DNA of 64,000 bases from Galdieria partita (GCA_025991245.1 BQMJ01000075.1:1-64000), one strand, 5' to 3'. Positions 34,387 to 46,397 are shown, numbered from the stretch's first letter. Made by a program: numbers and translations. Notes: generated by a model from the letters alone, not told the origin.

Positions 34387-35965
34387 ATGACTTTAGCGAA
34401 TGATCAGGAGGTAGTGGAATGGATCCGAACAAGTATAGCTGCTCCTCTAGAGGAACAGAATGTGCTGGATACTTTAAGGTCATTAAGAGTAGACGATGTA
34501 GGAAGTATTCTTGAGTTGGAACTTCGAGGAATATTGTTGGAGCTGGTAAGAAGCTCTCCTTTGACGCGGTGACGATTCTTATCACGACTAGGTATCCCAA
34601 TCTCTGCCATCAGAAGAGCCTTCAGAGGAGCATTTTTCGAAGATATTTAGACTAATTGATTTGTCTTTGTTACTTTCGAAGGAAGGTACTGTAGAACAAG
34701 CTATTCCTTGCCAGTTGTTGGAGGACTTGATGGATACTACCCCTACAAACCAGTGTTGGAGGGTATTGGACTATTTCGAAGAACATTTGGGAAATTTTCG
34801 GTCAAATGACATATTATTTAAAGGCAAGCTTATCTTTTTACGTGCTTGTATCAGCTTGTTACGCAGATATTCACGAGTATTGGATGCGGAAACTTGTGGT
34901 CGCATCATATTGTTGTTATCCTCGGCATTTCCTCCATCTGAACGTTCAGGTGTGAACCTCAAAGGGAACTTTCATACTTCGAATACCACTCAGTATGTTG
35001 GAGTTGATGAACAAAGGGAGTTTTCTTCGAGTGACACCGTGCTGGATTGGAATCTTTATGAAACTTTTTGGAGTTTGCAACAAGTTTTATCTAATCCAAC
35101 AGTAGCTTATGGCCACATGGAATGGAAAAGTTTCTGTAATTCACTCTCCAAAGTATTACAGGTAATGGAAACAGACCCTGTTCGAGAATTTGCAGATTGT
35201 TCCCTGTCTAATATTCAAGCTGAACAAATGGCGGATGAGCAGTCCTACCATCACATGGACTTTGTAAAGTATTTGACAAATCCTTATCTTTTGTCCTTTG
35301 AGTTTCGAGATTCAATATTTCGCAGATATCATCTTGTCCAGTATCTCATCTTTTTACAACATATGGCCACGTTGAGAGAAACCTTTACCTGGATAGACAG
35401 GAATGAGTTGGAAGCAATAGTGAACAAAATATTCAGAGTGTTGCAAGGTACAAAGCCACACGGTGAAAAATTTGCAGAATATATCAAACGGGTTCTTTTG
35501 CATGAAAGATATTGGTTGAAATGGAAGACTTTGGACAATTGTAAAGCATTCGAACGACCACCTTGTGAAGTACCTGTGGACTCTGCTGGAAGGAACGACA
35601 ATATTTTGTGGCGTTCTTTGGAGCAACGTTGGCGAAGACTCTACAATGAAGATTGGGATAGGAAACCCATACCGGAGGCTGAAAATAAGAGTATTTTACA
35701 GATGAATCGATCCTATTGGTCATGGAAACCGAAACAGCAACGAGAAGAAACTTTAAAGGATGCTGAAAGAATAATCATGCCAAATATTGACGAAATTATG
35801 GGCGAGCTAAGACAAGACAAAGAAGAAGGAATAGAAGAAGAACTGGCAAAGAAAAATTCCCACAGTTTTGTGTGGAAGTCTCTACGAGTGTTGCTTGGAA
35901 ATGATTTCAACAAGTTTAATCAAGTTCGCGAGGCCAATGGAAATCTGGAAGTTATTCTTCAGTGA
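34387..35965 (+). CDS. THOC1: THO complex subunit 1 (THOC1 / Hpr1)
   Basis: Two exons (34387-34545 and 34592-35965, 46-nt intron) give 510 residues. THO couples transcription elongation to mRNA packaging and export. The central part matches the THOC1 family: F-W-S-L-Q-Q-V-L-S-N-P, then F-R-D-S-I-F-R-R-Y-H-L-V-Q-Y-L-I-F-L-Q with G-E-K-F-A-E-Y-I-K-R-V-L at the expected spacing, followed by W-L-K-W-K. The C-terminus is shorter than in human (657), with no death-like domain visible. An in-frame upstream frame reaches back to 34249, but those codons overlap DMXL exon 1. I chose the ATG at 34387. Confidence 0.88.
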
Positions 35966-36436
35966 TATCTGTTTCTCGATTATAGTGAATTCCTGCGGTT
36001 TCCAGAGTTTATAGAAGGCTAATATTTGACGCTTCGAATGCATGTTTTTGTAGAGTGGCCTAATTAGTTTTAGTTTCTTTAAATAACAAGTTGGCGTAGA
36101 AAGAAAGGAACGTTAAAGTATCCTGAAAATAGCAATATCAAGTGACTCGGGACAATTGACTCGCATATTTCATTTTATGGAGTTTTCCCTTGAACACATC
36201 AAGGACTTGAAGGCTTCAAGATTCGTAATTCCCCGTCATAAAGTTTGCATTCAGAGTGATATGTTGTAGAGATGCAGTTACGTTGAATTTGCGTTCTGTC
36301 AGCTAAGCTATTTTTGCTCTTCCTTATTCTCTTTTTGCTTGTTTATAGTTTTTCAGCCAACGAGAGAGACCACGGGATATATTTCTAATAAAGCCTAGTA
36401 GAGTCAGTAATCAATAGCAACTACTACTGGCGTTCT
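35966..36436. other. Intergenic, nothing recognised
   Basis: A 471-bp AT-rich stretch between THOC1 and the next frame on the same strand. No frame, repeat or RNA gene is recognised. It presumably holds the THOC1 3' end and the promoter for what follows. Confidence 0.5.
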
Positions 36437-36790
36437 ATGGATCGAAGAGGACCCTTTTCCAACATCGGGCGACCTAAAACAAGATTCTATCTTGTTAATA
36501 AGCCAGCTAACATTGTAGAATTTTGGGCTCAAGTGAAAAGCGACCGACTTGAGAAAGAATTATGCAGGAGTTTGCTCAATATAAGGAGATCCCAACATGG
36601 GTTCGACTCCATTCTGCCCGAAAGACTACCAGGTATTATACTTGTTGTACAAAAGAGAGATTATAACCCTTCGTATCACACCACAATACACCATGTTCAA
36701 ATTAACTTTGAATCATTCACTTCCAAATGTGCCTACTCTTACATATCAAGCAACTCACGATATAAGAGAAACGACGATTGGCCCAACTAG
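36437..36790 (+). CDS. Uncharacterised, possibly broken or mis-spliced gene
   Basis: A 117-codon frame starting MDRRGPFSNIGRPKTRFYL. The first ~65 residues look protein-like (basic, with W-A-Q-V-K and L-E-K-E-L-C). After the first stop the same frame stays open for another ~67 codons (to about 36987), with the stop lying in a C-T-A-G context that could be an intron acceptor. No donor at the usual ~50-nt distance gives a clean join. I do not recognise the family. It may be a real gene with an unusual intron or a young pseudogene. The CENP-C gene starts about 410 bp downstream. Confidence 0.35.
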   Translation: MDRRGPFSNIGRPKTRFYLVNKPANIVEFWAQVKSDRLEKELCRSLLNIRRSQHGFDSILPERLPGIILVVQKRDYNPSYHTTIHHVQINFESFTSKCAYSYISSNSRYKRNDDWPN

Positions 36791-37201
36791 TTTCCGAAGA
36801 GTATTGTTCAACCTCCAAATTTTATGAAATTTACGATATTTTTGACTCGTGATTTGGAGAGACGATATTCTTGTATTCTCAATGAAACAAATTTTCTCTC
36901 CGTCCATCACAAGTTCATACTCATTCCGCCCCAATTTTGTATTCATCAAAATGGCTCCTTCATCAATGAACCGAATACTGTGTTAATATAGGAACTGTAC
37001 AGGTGCAGGATTGGGATCTGTATAAGAAAATAACAACCTTCCCTGAATTAGAACTAGAGTGTCTTCGAAGATTCAAACCACAGTAAAGAATATAGCAAAC
37101 AATATCGAATATGAAAAGAGTGTTCATTCTTAAGCTTGTTTTAGTACAGAAGAAAAATGCGATACATTTAGCGCCAAAAATCCAATATATCTTCCTTCAC
37201 A

Positions 37202-38375
37202 ATGATGAGTCCTGTTGAGAATAGAAATTTCCAGAAAATGGAAAGTCAGTATTTCTTACCAACTGAGGGCATCATTTCAAGGTAAGCAACGTATTTTACT
37301 ACTTAAGATGTCTCTTTGATGAAAAATAACTATCAAAGCCGTCTGGGACTACATAGAAAGTCTCACGAAATCCAAACTGATCAGGTATCAAAAAAGCTTG
37401 TATTCACTTCATGACTTCTCACCAATGTGTAGCGTGGATTTGAAGATATTGATGACTTTTGGTATCACATGAATAGGAAACGAACCAAGACAATTCCTGT
37501 CATTTCGATTCGAGACCAGTACAGGTTCAGGCCTTATGAGACAGCAGCTTATTCCTTGCAACAGAACAATGAGCTTCCTCAGAAAGAAAAATTTGAGATC
37601 TATGAAGACGAAGAGTCAAAGCACGACACTAGTACAACAACAAATGATGCATCAACAAAAAGATTGAAGAGGATTCCTCTTCATGAAATCGACCTCAACC
37701 GGATGGAATATATACATGAAAAACAAAGCTCCTACAAAAAGGCACGACCAGTGAAAGGCGATCAGAACTCATTTAATATGGTCAAAGTCTGTTCTGAGAC
37801 CATTCCTGAAAACCAAATTATAAACCACAAAGGTGTGCAGACCCAATGGGACTCAGCATCATTTGAACCAGTGAAGCTTCAAGCTTTTCACGGACCGAAC
37901 TTCGGATCTCTTGTAATTCGTTCTTCACAACTTCAGTATACAAAATTTAAAGCAAAGTATTCTCCTTCTTACAGAGATGCCTCGGAGCTCATTCCACTGG
38001 AAGCGTATCCTTCTGCGGAAGTGTCTATTCAAGTTGCCGTGGCGTTTGACAATCAACTATTTCGTTCAGGATTTGTTAGACTATCGCGAGCTGCAGAAAC
38101 GGTTCCTCAACGAGCATCAAAAGGTAAAACTGCCAATCCTTTTCTTTCGCTGATCGACGCTCAATTTCAATATCAAAATATAAAACTAACAAGGATTCGA
38201 AGTATTTTCTGTAGTTTCTGGAAGTATTGAAGTTACTCTTCGAAACAACTCCTTTCAGTTGGAAGAAGACGACGAATTCTGCATTCCACAAAACGAATGT
38301 TATGTGCTTCGGAACCTGGAAAAAACAGGAGAATCGATATGCTGCTTCTTTTTGGCAAAAACAGCGACAAAGTGA
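37202..38375 (+). CDS. CENPC: CENP-C / Mif2-like inner kinetochore protein
   Basis: Four exons (37202-37281, 37339-37384, 37433-38123, 38215-38375) give 325 residues in one consistent frame. CENP-C bridges CENP-A nucleosomes to the outer kinetochore. The last ~55 residues match the Mif2/CENP-C cupin dimerisation fold: G-S-I-E-V-T-L-R-N-N-S-F, then D-D-E-F-C-I-P, then Y-V-L-R-N-L-E-K-T, then C-C-F-F-L-A-K. The middle is basic and low in structure (R-F-R-P-Y, K-R-L-K-R-I-P-L), and a G-F-E-D-I-D-D-F-W segment sits near residue 44. The classical R-R-S-x-R...Y-W nucleosome-binding motif is not obvious. At 325 residues it is short for the family. The cupin match is strong from memory; the kinetochore role is inferred from it. 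Confidence 0.75.
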
Positions 38376-38632
38376 ACTTGTGATTCACTCGAATTATACA
38401 CTAGAAGACTCAAACCACCTATTCTATAACAGCAACTAGTGATAATTTAGTATTTACGGAAAATTTTTTCAAACCGAGTTTACACACTATGAAAAATACT
38501 TTTGACTCGTATTTCAGAGCGCAAATGAAGGGTGTCAAGGAAACCACATCAAGAACATTCTAGAGCGGTGGATAGTATTTTTGGCGCTTAATTTGTTGGG
38601 ATTGAAGGCTTCTTTTGAAAGAGGAACGTACA

Positions 38633-40537
38633 ATGTCGGTGAGGTTGCTGAACCCTGGTGCGGAAATAAGCAAACGTGGAGTTGCGTTATATACGACTAT
38701 TAACGCCGCAAAAGGTATGCAAGAAACGTGAGGATTATTCGTTTCTGAACATATGTTGTCTGTAGGCTTGCAAGACGTGCTGCGTTCTAATCTTGGGCCT
38801 AAGGGAACCCTGAAGATGCTTGTCTCAGGTGCAGGCGATATCAAACTTACAAAAGACGGGAAAGTTTTACTGGAAGAGATGCAAATCCAGAACCCTACGG
38901 CTTCTTTGATCGCTCGCACAGCTACTGCACAGGTATGTCTGAGGTTTCTTGCTTTCTTTGTCGGTCGTGCTTAGTTTTTGATAAGGATGATATGGTCGGA
39001 GACGGTACAACGACTTGTGTGATACTCACTGGTGAGCTACTTCGACAAGCGGAGCGGTATATATCGGAGGGGACTCACCCCAGTGTTCTTACCGACGGCT
39101 TTGATCTAGCTCGAGATGCTGTGTTACAGTGGATGGAGAACCAAAAAGTTCTTAAAAAGATAAACCGAGAAACACTTGTTTCAATGGCTCGTTGTTCGTT
39201 GAATACAAAGATATCTCCAGAAATTGCAGAAATTTTTGCAGAATATGTGACAGACGCAGTGCTTACAGTTCAACGTCCTGATACTCCAATTGATTTGCAT
39301 ATGGTTGAAATAATGACTATGGAAGAGGAAGAAGTTCACCAGTCACGATTAGTGAAAGGTCTCGTTCTTGATCATGGTGCCAGGCACCCCGATATGCCGA
39401 AGGAACTGAGGAACTCGTATATTTTGACCTGTAACGTATCTCTAGAATATGAAAAAAGTGAATTGAATGCGGTATGACATTAAAATCTCTTGATAAACTG
39501 CAAACTCACCGTAAGTTAGGGCTTCTTTTACAGTTCTGCTGAGCAAAGGGAAAAGATGGTGTCTGCAGAGAGGGAATTTGTACTTGAGCGCGTTCGCAGG
39601 ATCATCGACTTAAAGAAGAAAGTGAGCAACCTTTTGCTGGAGTTGATTTCAATAATCTGAGAGTTCATAGGTCTGCAAGAGCAAAGATCAAAGCTTTGTC
39701 GTGATCAACCAAAAAGGTATCGATCCACCTTCATTGGACATGCTAGCGAAGGAAGGAATTCTCGCTCTGCGTCGTGCAAAGAGAAGGAATATGGAACGTC
39801 TTACCTTGGCTTGTGGTGGTGTTGCTGTCAATTCATTGGATGAACTCACTCCTGAAGTTTTAGGGTAAGTGATTGATACCCTGGTACCTTTATGCATCGA
39901 TTTATGTTTCGTGCTAGCTATGCTGGCCATGTTTACGAACAAATTCTTGGAGAAGAGAAATATACTTTTATCGAGGACGTTGAAAATCCGTTTTCTTGTA
40001 CAATTCTTATCAAAGCACCCAATAAGCACTCCATTAACCAAATTAAGGATGCCATTCGAGACGGTCTTCGAGCAGTTAAGAACACTATTGAAGACAACTG
40101 TTTTCTTCCAGGAGCGGGAGCATTTGAAGTTGCTGCCTCTGAATATCTTCATGAATACGCAAAAAGTGTTCCTGGAAGAGCACGCCTAGGTGTTATATGC
40201 TTTGCTGACGCGCTTTTGACTGTTCCGAAAACTTTAGCAGAAAACAGTGGCTTTGAAGCTCAGGAAGTCATATTGAAGTTGCAATCAGAGCATCAAAAGG
40301 TTTGTTTAGAAATGATTTATGCATCTTTTGTCTTAATTGAGGTAGGGCCATGTGGTTGGCGTTGATGTGGAAACTGGCAATCCTATTGAACCCCTTCTGA
40401 TGGGTATATATGACAGTTTTGCAGTTAAGAAGCAGTTACTGAATCTGTCATCCATGATTGCATCACAACTTCTTTTAGTAGACGAAATACTTAGAGCTGG
40501 GAGAGATGTTCGTTCCAAATCTGGTAATAACCAATAG
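38633..40537 (+). CDS. CCT6: T-complex protein 1 subunit zeta (CCT6)
   Basis: Seven exons (38633-38714, 38766-38932, 38986-39471, 39520-39621, 39671-39864, 39918-40299, 40346-40537) give 534 residues, the normal CCT length. It is one of eight ring subunits of the cytosolic chaperonin that folds actin and tubulin. Motifs are [11 protein letters not shown] with G-D-I-K-L-T-K-D-G and D-G-T-T-T (ATP site). [12 protein letters not shown] is specific to zeta, followed by [15 protein letters not shown] and a closing V-D-E-I-L-R-A-G. All introns are 47-53 nt with GT-AG borders. Confidence 0.97.
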
Positions 40538-40849
40538 AAAGAATAAAGATTTTTCACGATAGGGGGATCCCATTCTCCCCACTTTTGTTAGACAACCGAT
40601 CGTAGCTAATTTGCATCAGGTCGCCCCAAATGCAGTTTGAATTGCTTCGGTTCCATTTGGCTCTTAAATTTCAAACGCCGCGCCTTTTGAGTTGGTCGTT
40701 CTTTACCTGACAAATTGGCAAAGAAGTTGCGCGAACTTGCGTATCAAACGTTTCTTGGTTGTCATTTTCGAAAGTAGTGTTTGCAAAGGAACAAACCCCC
40801 GTTCGTAGTCAACTAACCTTCATTCTGAGGAACAAGAAGGAAGGCTTGC
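40538..40849. other. Short intergenic gap
   Basis: 312 bp between CCT6 and the CXC-domain gene on the same strand. Nothing beyond a C-rich patch at 40560-40580 and scattered short words is seen. Confidence 0.4.
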
Positions 40850-42622
40850 ATGGAACCTTGGAAAGAAAGCTCTCAGGCATCTTCTGTCCTAGAACAAACA
40901 AACAAAGAAGACCATTTGCGTTCTAATGAACAAATTGCTAGTAGTGCTAGTATGGAAGAAATGCAAGACAAGCTTGCAGAGGGTCGTAAGGTCATAGGGT
41001 CGCTTCCGCTAGATGCCGAGACCGATTTGTCAGAGGCAACGAAATATTTTCATTCTTCAGAAGCAACAGGTATCTCCGCTTTAGCAGCTTTGGCTGCAAG
41101 TCCCTCAGCAAGTAAGTTAGTTACCAACAAAAACGATTACTTATTTTGAATGTAATCTTTAGAGTCCGCATCTTCTTCGCTTACTTCTACTCCAGTTCGA
41201 GCGATGAAAGAAATGTCTTTGCAGGAGACAACAGGTGGAAGTTTTGGATTATCTCGGCCAAAAAGGCTACAAAGAAAGTTATTTGCTGATGAATTAGAGC
41301 TTGGACCAGAAAGTATACCAAAACCTTATCAAAACCCAACATTTCTGTTTTCTTCAAATAGCCAAGTCAATGATGAAACTGATGATGATACTTCGTCGAG
41401 TTCGCGTAATTCATCGAAGCAAGAGTAAGTATGCAAACTTCTTCCTTTTATTGCTTCTTATTAGGTTCATGATAGGTTTTTGGAGAAGCAATCGGAGCAC
41501 ACTTCAAAACTGTACAACTTGAATAGGCGTTCTACAGACTCATCAATATCGTTAAGTCTAAGAGAGATAAGAGAAGCTATTACATCACCAGGACGTAGTG
41601 AAAGAGGAAACAGCTTGAAGTTTGCGCCCAAAGAGAAAGAGCGGAAAAACTGCAAGTGTAAAAACTCCATGTGCTTGAAATTGTATTGTGAATGTTTTGC
41701 AGCTGGTCAGTTGTGTTCTAACTGTAACTGTCAAAATTGCTTGAATGATGAAGAACACGAGAAAGAAGTTTTAGAAGCGAGAAATGCTATTCTGTTGAGA
41801 AATCCAACGGCGTTTGAACCAAAAATGACCGCTGTTCCTAAAGAGGTATTTAACAAATAGAAATGTTTTTTTAATTCACTTATGAGTGGCAAGGACGGCG
41901 TTGTGGCAGTTAAGCATCAGAAGGGATGTAATTGCAAGAGATCTGGTTGCCAGAAGAACTATTGTGAGTGTTTTCATGCAGGAGTTTTGTGCTCTGATAT
42001 ATGTAAATGCAATGACTGTAGAAATAGAGAAGAAGATTATTCGGACAAGTCAACTAATCTTTCACATAATCTTTCTGATTCAGGTATAGGAATTCGTGGA
42101 GCACTCTCACCTTTACGTGGAGAGACAAATGGATATCAGCATTTGTTATTTATGGAATCGCCTAGGAAACGTTGGCGAGAAAGTACAAATTCTTCGTCAG
42201 ATCAGAGTTCATTTCGCAAGAGTCGTTCTCTTACTCAATTCGACAGTGCTGTTTATGAATCTAAGACTTGGTCCATGTCAGCCGATACTTTGTCTTTGTT
42301 GAAAGTTGTCGAGGCAGAGAAGAAGAAATTGATGGCAGAAGAGTCTTTTGAGAAGAGTGAAGCTGAGTCACTTGATACGTCTGAAAGCTCTTTTGCTGCC
42401 AATTCAAGTCAAGATCCACTTGTTTGCGAAGAGGGGTCGATAACGGATAAGAAGAACACACCTGTAATCCACTCTTTGCATACTGACGTTACTGGAAGGT
42501 CGAGACTACGTATTCCATTGTTCTCACATTTGTTAGATACTAAGAAGAATTCTGTACCAGTTGCTTTTCAAGGAAATAGTTTATCTGAAGCAAGGCAAAG
42601 CACCAATTCCACTAGTCATTAA
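40850..42622 (+). CDS. CXC-domain (CPP / LIN54 / tesmin-type) DNA-binding protein
   Basis: Four exons (40850-41111, 41163-41424, 41476-41845, 41894-42622) give 540 residues. Two cysteine-rich CXC repeats with the family spacing are seen: [18 protein letters not shown] then C-N-C-Q-N-C, and, after a ~40-residue linker, [18 protein letters not shown] then C-K-C-N-D-C. Each repeat binds zinc and reads CHR-type TTYGAA elements in LIN54. The linker contains the conserved N-P-x-A-F-x-P-K. The third intron falls between the two repeats. The N- and C-terminal regions are serine-rich and look disordered. A cell-cycle transcription role (MuvB/DREAM-like) is inferred from animal and plant relatives. Confidence 0.92.
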
Positions 42623-42768
42623 GTATAATTTGCATCTGCTCATTAGATAATTGATCGAATGGCTTGTATTTACTGGAGTAGAATAAATGACCAGCTCATT
42701 GTCCTCGTTGCCCGGATGCTTCAAATTGTTTCGAGTGGACCGTTTTTTCAAGTGGCTCTTGTTTGCCG

Positions 42769-44623
42769 ATGTTGAGGCGGCTTTCTAGAGCGAATACGGA
42801 CGTTGACTTGTCTGAAGTTCTATTGTCGCAGAACACTGATAACCGAACACAAATATCTTCTCCTAGAATTTGGAAGGTCTCGCGTCTCAAAAGTTTATTA
42901 CCTCTTTGTGTTGGATTGTGCACTTTTGGTTTAATTGGGGTATACGTTTCTCTGTTTCTTAGTCGAAATCAGTTTTGGTTTAAGAAAGAAGAATTGGACT
43001 TTTCACAGTCTTCTCTTATTTCTGGACCCCGAAATGGCTCGAGTTCTGACATCTATGCAGAAGTAGAAAGAAGACTGGTTCCTAATTTTCGTTTTATTAC
43101 AATAAGTTCGGACGACTGGGGTAGGTTTTCTGATTCTATTCCTCTATTTCCAAACAAGCAGTGGAAACAACAAAACGGTGACATTTCCATAGCGTCCGGT
43201 ACTCCTTGGGAATATGGAACAGTTGGTATGGTTCAAATAGTGAACATTCGTTCTACTTAATATTTTTGAACAGAAACAAAGGAGGATCTACAGAGACTTT
43301 TGCAAATATTGGAAACTTTGAATAAGGACGTTGGCGCACACGAAATGGTAGTGTTGACTCCTTTCTTCGTTGTTTCCGGGCCAGATATTACAGAAATGAA
43401 GCTTAATGGTTGTCCTGGAGCCAACTGTGTTTATATAGATAGTCCCATATACCATGAAAAAGGTGGTTTTGCAAAGTTTCCGTTTCTTAGAGATGGTTTA
43501 GAAGCACAATATAAAGAGCTCTTTTCAAGACGATTGTGGCATCCTGAATATCATGGAAGAGCTCACTTTGACATATTGAAGTGGTTGGTTGAAATACAAA
43601 TGCCAGATTCTATTGCGTTTAAATGTTTTAATAGAGGAGTAAGTGTTGAGTGATTACTTATTTTCTAATCATAATCTTGTTGTATCCAGTTGGTATGTGG
43701 TAACAGCTATTCGTCTCTGAGAAGTGAGCATTCCATGTTTTCTAGTCCTGGTAAGAATCCAGACACTGAAGTCACAGAATATATGCAATGGATTTCAGTC
43801 GGTTTGCACGCTTTTCTGGAATTTTGGGGTTACAAACCAAATGTTATTTCTTCACCACATAATACTTGGAGCTCGTAAGCATTCTGTTCTCGTTTGTTTA
43901 TTCTGTCAATTATGTTTTTAGTTCATTATTGCAAAGTGTATTTCAGTTGGGTTTTATAGGTGCAGAGCTGGGGGATAATCAAACCAACTTTCTTGAAAGT
44001 TTTAATACTTACAGTCATTTATCTCTTATGAACCGCTTTCGATACGATGCTTTCTATCCGGAGTTTGAGTTTAATACACGTCTTGAGCAACTCATTTCAC
44101 ATATGAACGAGACTCTGTTTACGTCTTTATTGTGGCATGCGCAAAACTCGCTTTCTTCATGTTTTGATAGTGTATATTTGGATTATTTATCCAACTGTTT
44201 TGTTAAAACCATTGAGAAACTTCGTCAACAAGATTGGCGGGTTGTTTTTCTCACATCTTCCGAACTACATCAAGTACGTAGGCGCGGATGGAGTAGAGAA
44301 GTATGGATGGATCGTTTAGTTTATCGGAATTTTTTGACAAAGCCCGTGGCTATCAATGTCGATGATTTAAGTCTTTTTATAAGGTAATCTTCAATGAGAG
44401 TATGTTTGACAATCTTTCATATGGATATTCTAGAACCAATGCAACTTGGAGCAATCAAATATTACGTGTACAACTTTATAGTTATTTAAACGAAACTTTT
44501 CGTCATTTCGAAGGACAACCTAACTTTGTATCGCATAGGAAAGGAAGGGGACGTCTCTTTATCTCTGTATCTGATACTTTGATATTACCTCCTGGAAGCT
44601 ACGTAGAAGTAACTGCGTTATAA
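42769..44623 (+). CDS. Membrane-anchored polysaccharide-deacetylase-like protein
   Basis: Five exons (42769-43225, 43274-43638, 43690-43874, 43922-44383, 44434-44623) give 552 residues. One membrane segment (L-P-L-C-V-G-L-C-T-F-G-L-I-G-V, residues ~45-65) follows a short basic tail, giving a type II topology with a large lumenal or outer part. The lumenal part carries I-T-I-S-S-D-D-W-G (around residue 110) and, ~150 residues later, P-E-Y-H-G-R-A-H-F-D with K-W-L. These resemble the metal-site motifs of bacterial polysaccharide-deacetylase-like proteins found near glycan gene clusters. Several N-x-T/S sites occur late in the protein. The assignment rests on motif resemblance only. A Golgi or surface glycan role is inferred. 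Confidence 0.6.
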
Positions 44624-44676
44624 CTCCATTGTGGTGATAAGGAAAGGCTCCCATTTCCAACATTTGTTTTAATCAA

Positions 44677-45502
44677 TTAAGATATATTGGATGATATCTT
44701 TTGGCTAGTTTCTGAAACAACAGAGGACGTTGCATTTGTGGACAAGATTATAGTTTTCTCCGGTAGTTTTGCTATCTGTCTCCTAGCATGACGAACGAAT
44801 TCTTCTGGTTCGCTTGAAAAGTTACGTGCTAGAGTACATATTCCTTCATTCTTTTCAATGATTAAATCTATTAATCTATCATATTCACCAGTTGATAACT
44901 GTTTGGAGCGATAGAGGTTCTTCACCAATGAAATAGAATTGTCTAGAAGAGCTTGGTTCGATGTTGCCCCGAGAGCAGTAACTGGAGCATCTAACTTGAC
45001 ACCTCGACGTGGTATAGGAAACTCCTTTTCACTATATTTACTCCAGAACACCCACGCACCTTCTGGTATGGCTCTTATATCTCTATCTGTACGCAAAGGC
45101 TCTGTAAAAGCAGGAGGATGCCACAATGCCAATTGACGTATATCCTATCTTCGTGTTGAATATGATGACCTTTTCTCATTTTTCTACAGGTACATAGAAT
45201 ACTCACCTCACTCGTCAAGAAGCAAGTGGGATAAGGTGGAGGTTGTGCGTCTGCAATTTTAGCTTTCAGACGTTCTATTTGTGGATAGTGTATCTTTACA
45301 GTATACAACTCTCCATCAGGATATTCCAGTGTTCTCAATATCTTTCCAAATATATATGTCTTTAAAAGATTGAACATGATAGAAGATCCTACCCACCACT
45401 TTGAGCACAGCAACAATAGTTTGATATCTTACCTCCCATATATTTGTAAGCAAAATCTGCTTTTCCTAACATAGCACCTATTGTAAGGCTAGTAATAGGC
45501 AT
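44677..45502 (-). CDS. Uncharacterised three-exon protein
   Basis: Exons 45502-45433, 45388-45207 and 45144-44677 join in frame to 239 residues. No domain is recognised. It starts MPITSLTIGAMLGKADFAYK, has a P-P-P-Y-P-T motif mid-protein, and ends in a serine/threonine-rich tail. No strong membrane segment is seen. The splice sites are clean (44- and 62-nt introns), and the gene sits in a run of real genes, so I take it as genuine. The start codon is 44 bp from that of the divergent KDO gene. It could be an organelle protein, but nothing shows this directly. Confidence 0.65.
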
Positions 45503-45546
45503 CTTCGTGGGTAGTCAACCAATGGTCGCAACAACCAATTGGAAAA

Positions 45547-46397
45547 ATGATTCAAGTATTGGCTGTGATTCCTGCACGTTTTGGCTCTACTCGATTTCCA
45601 GGCAAGCCTTTGGCTTTATTGCGAGGTATTCCTGTCATTGTTTGGGTACTCAATGCAGTGAAGAAAGCAAAACTTGTTGACCGCGTTCTAGTTGCTACGG
45701 ATAACACTGAAATTGCAAGAGTAATAAGCCAACAAGATGGTTTAGCGTATTTGACGAGTTCAAAGTGTAGTTGTGGGACGGAGAGAGTGATTGAAGCAGT
45801 TGGACAATTGTATCATCGAGAACCGCAAAATTGGAATCAGTTACGTGTAGTAGTCAACGTACAAGGTGATGAGCCAGCTGTCAATCCTCAACATATTGAT
45901 ATTGCTATAGAGTCGCTACTAAAGGACAAAGATGAAACAAACTTTCAAGTTAGTACCCTTGCAACACCATTTCAGTCTATAGAAGAATGGAAAAGTCCTG
46001 ATCATGTTAAAGTAGTTTGTGACTCAAAATGCGAAGCACTGTACTTCTCAAGGTCACCTATTCCTTATTATCATCAAGATGCCAACATTGCCTTTCCTCA
46101 TTCGCTTTATTTAAGACATGTGGTAAGTATGTCAACGACTCATCAATTCGATTGATTCTGGTGGCTTAGGGAATCTACGCATTTCGCAAGTCTTTTTTAG
46201 AAAAGATACCTCAGCTTACTAAGAGTCCTTTAGAAGACTTGGAGAGATTGGAACAACTAACTTGGATATATCATCAAAAGAAAATAATGGTCAATCTAGT
46301 TCAACATGCTTGGAGAGGTATTGATAGACCTCAAGATTTGATATTTCTTGAAAAGAATTTGCCTGTTTCATACGAAACAAGAAAGAGCTATTCATGA
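45547..46397 (+). CDS. KDSB: 3-deoxy-manno-octulosonate (KDO) cytidylyltransferase
   Basis: Two exons (45547-46122 and 46170-46397, 47-nt intron) give 267 residues. The enzyme makes CMP-KDO from CTP and KDO. The N-terminal I-P-A-R-F-G-S-T-R-F-P-G-K-P-L motif (CTP site), V-L-V-A-T-D-N, V-N-V-Q-G-D-E-P, S-R-S-P-I-P-Y and H-V-G-I-Y-A-F-R are all in order, and the length matches bacterial KdsB. In plants the enzyme feeds pectin side chains; here it implies KDO-containing glycans. No transit peptide or membrane anchor is visible, although the plant enzyme is usually anchored to mitochondria. The last serine codon and stop (TCATGA) coincide with those of TFIIE alpha on the other strand. Confidence 0.95.
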
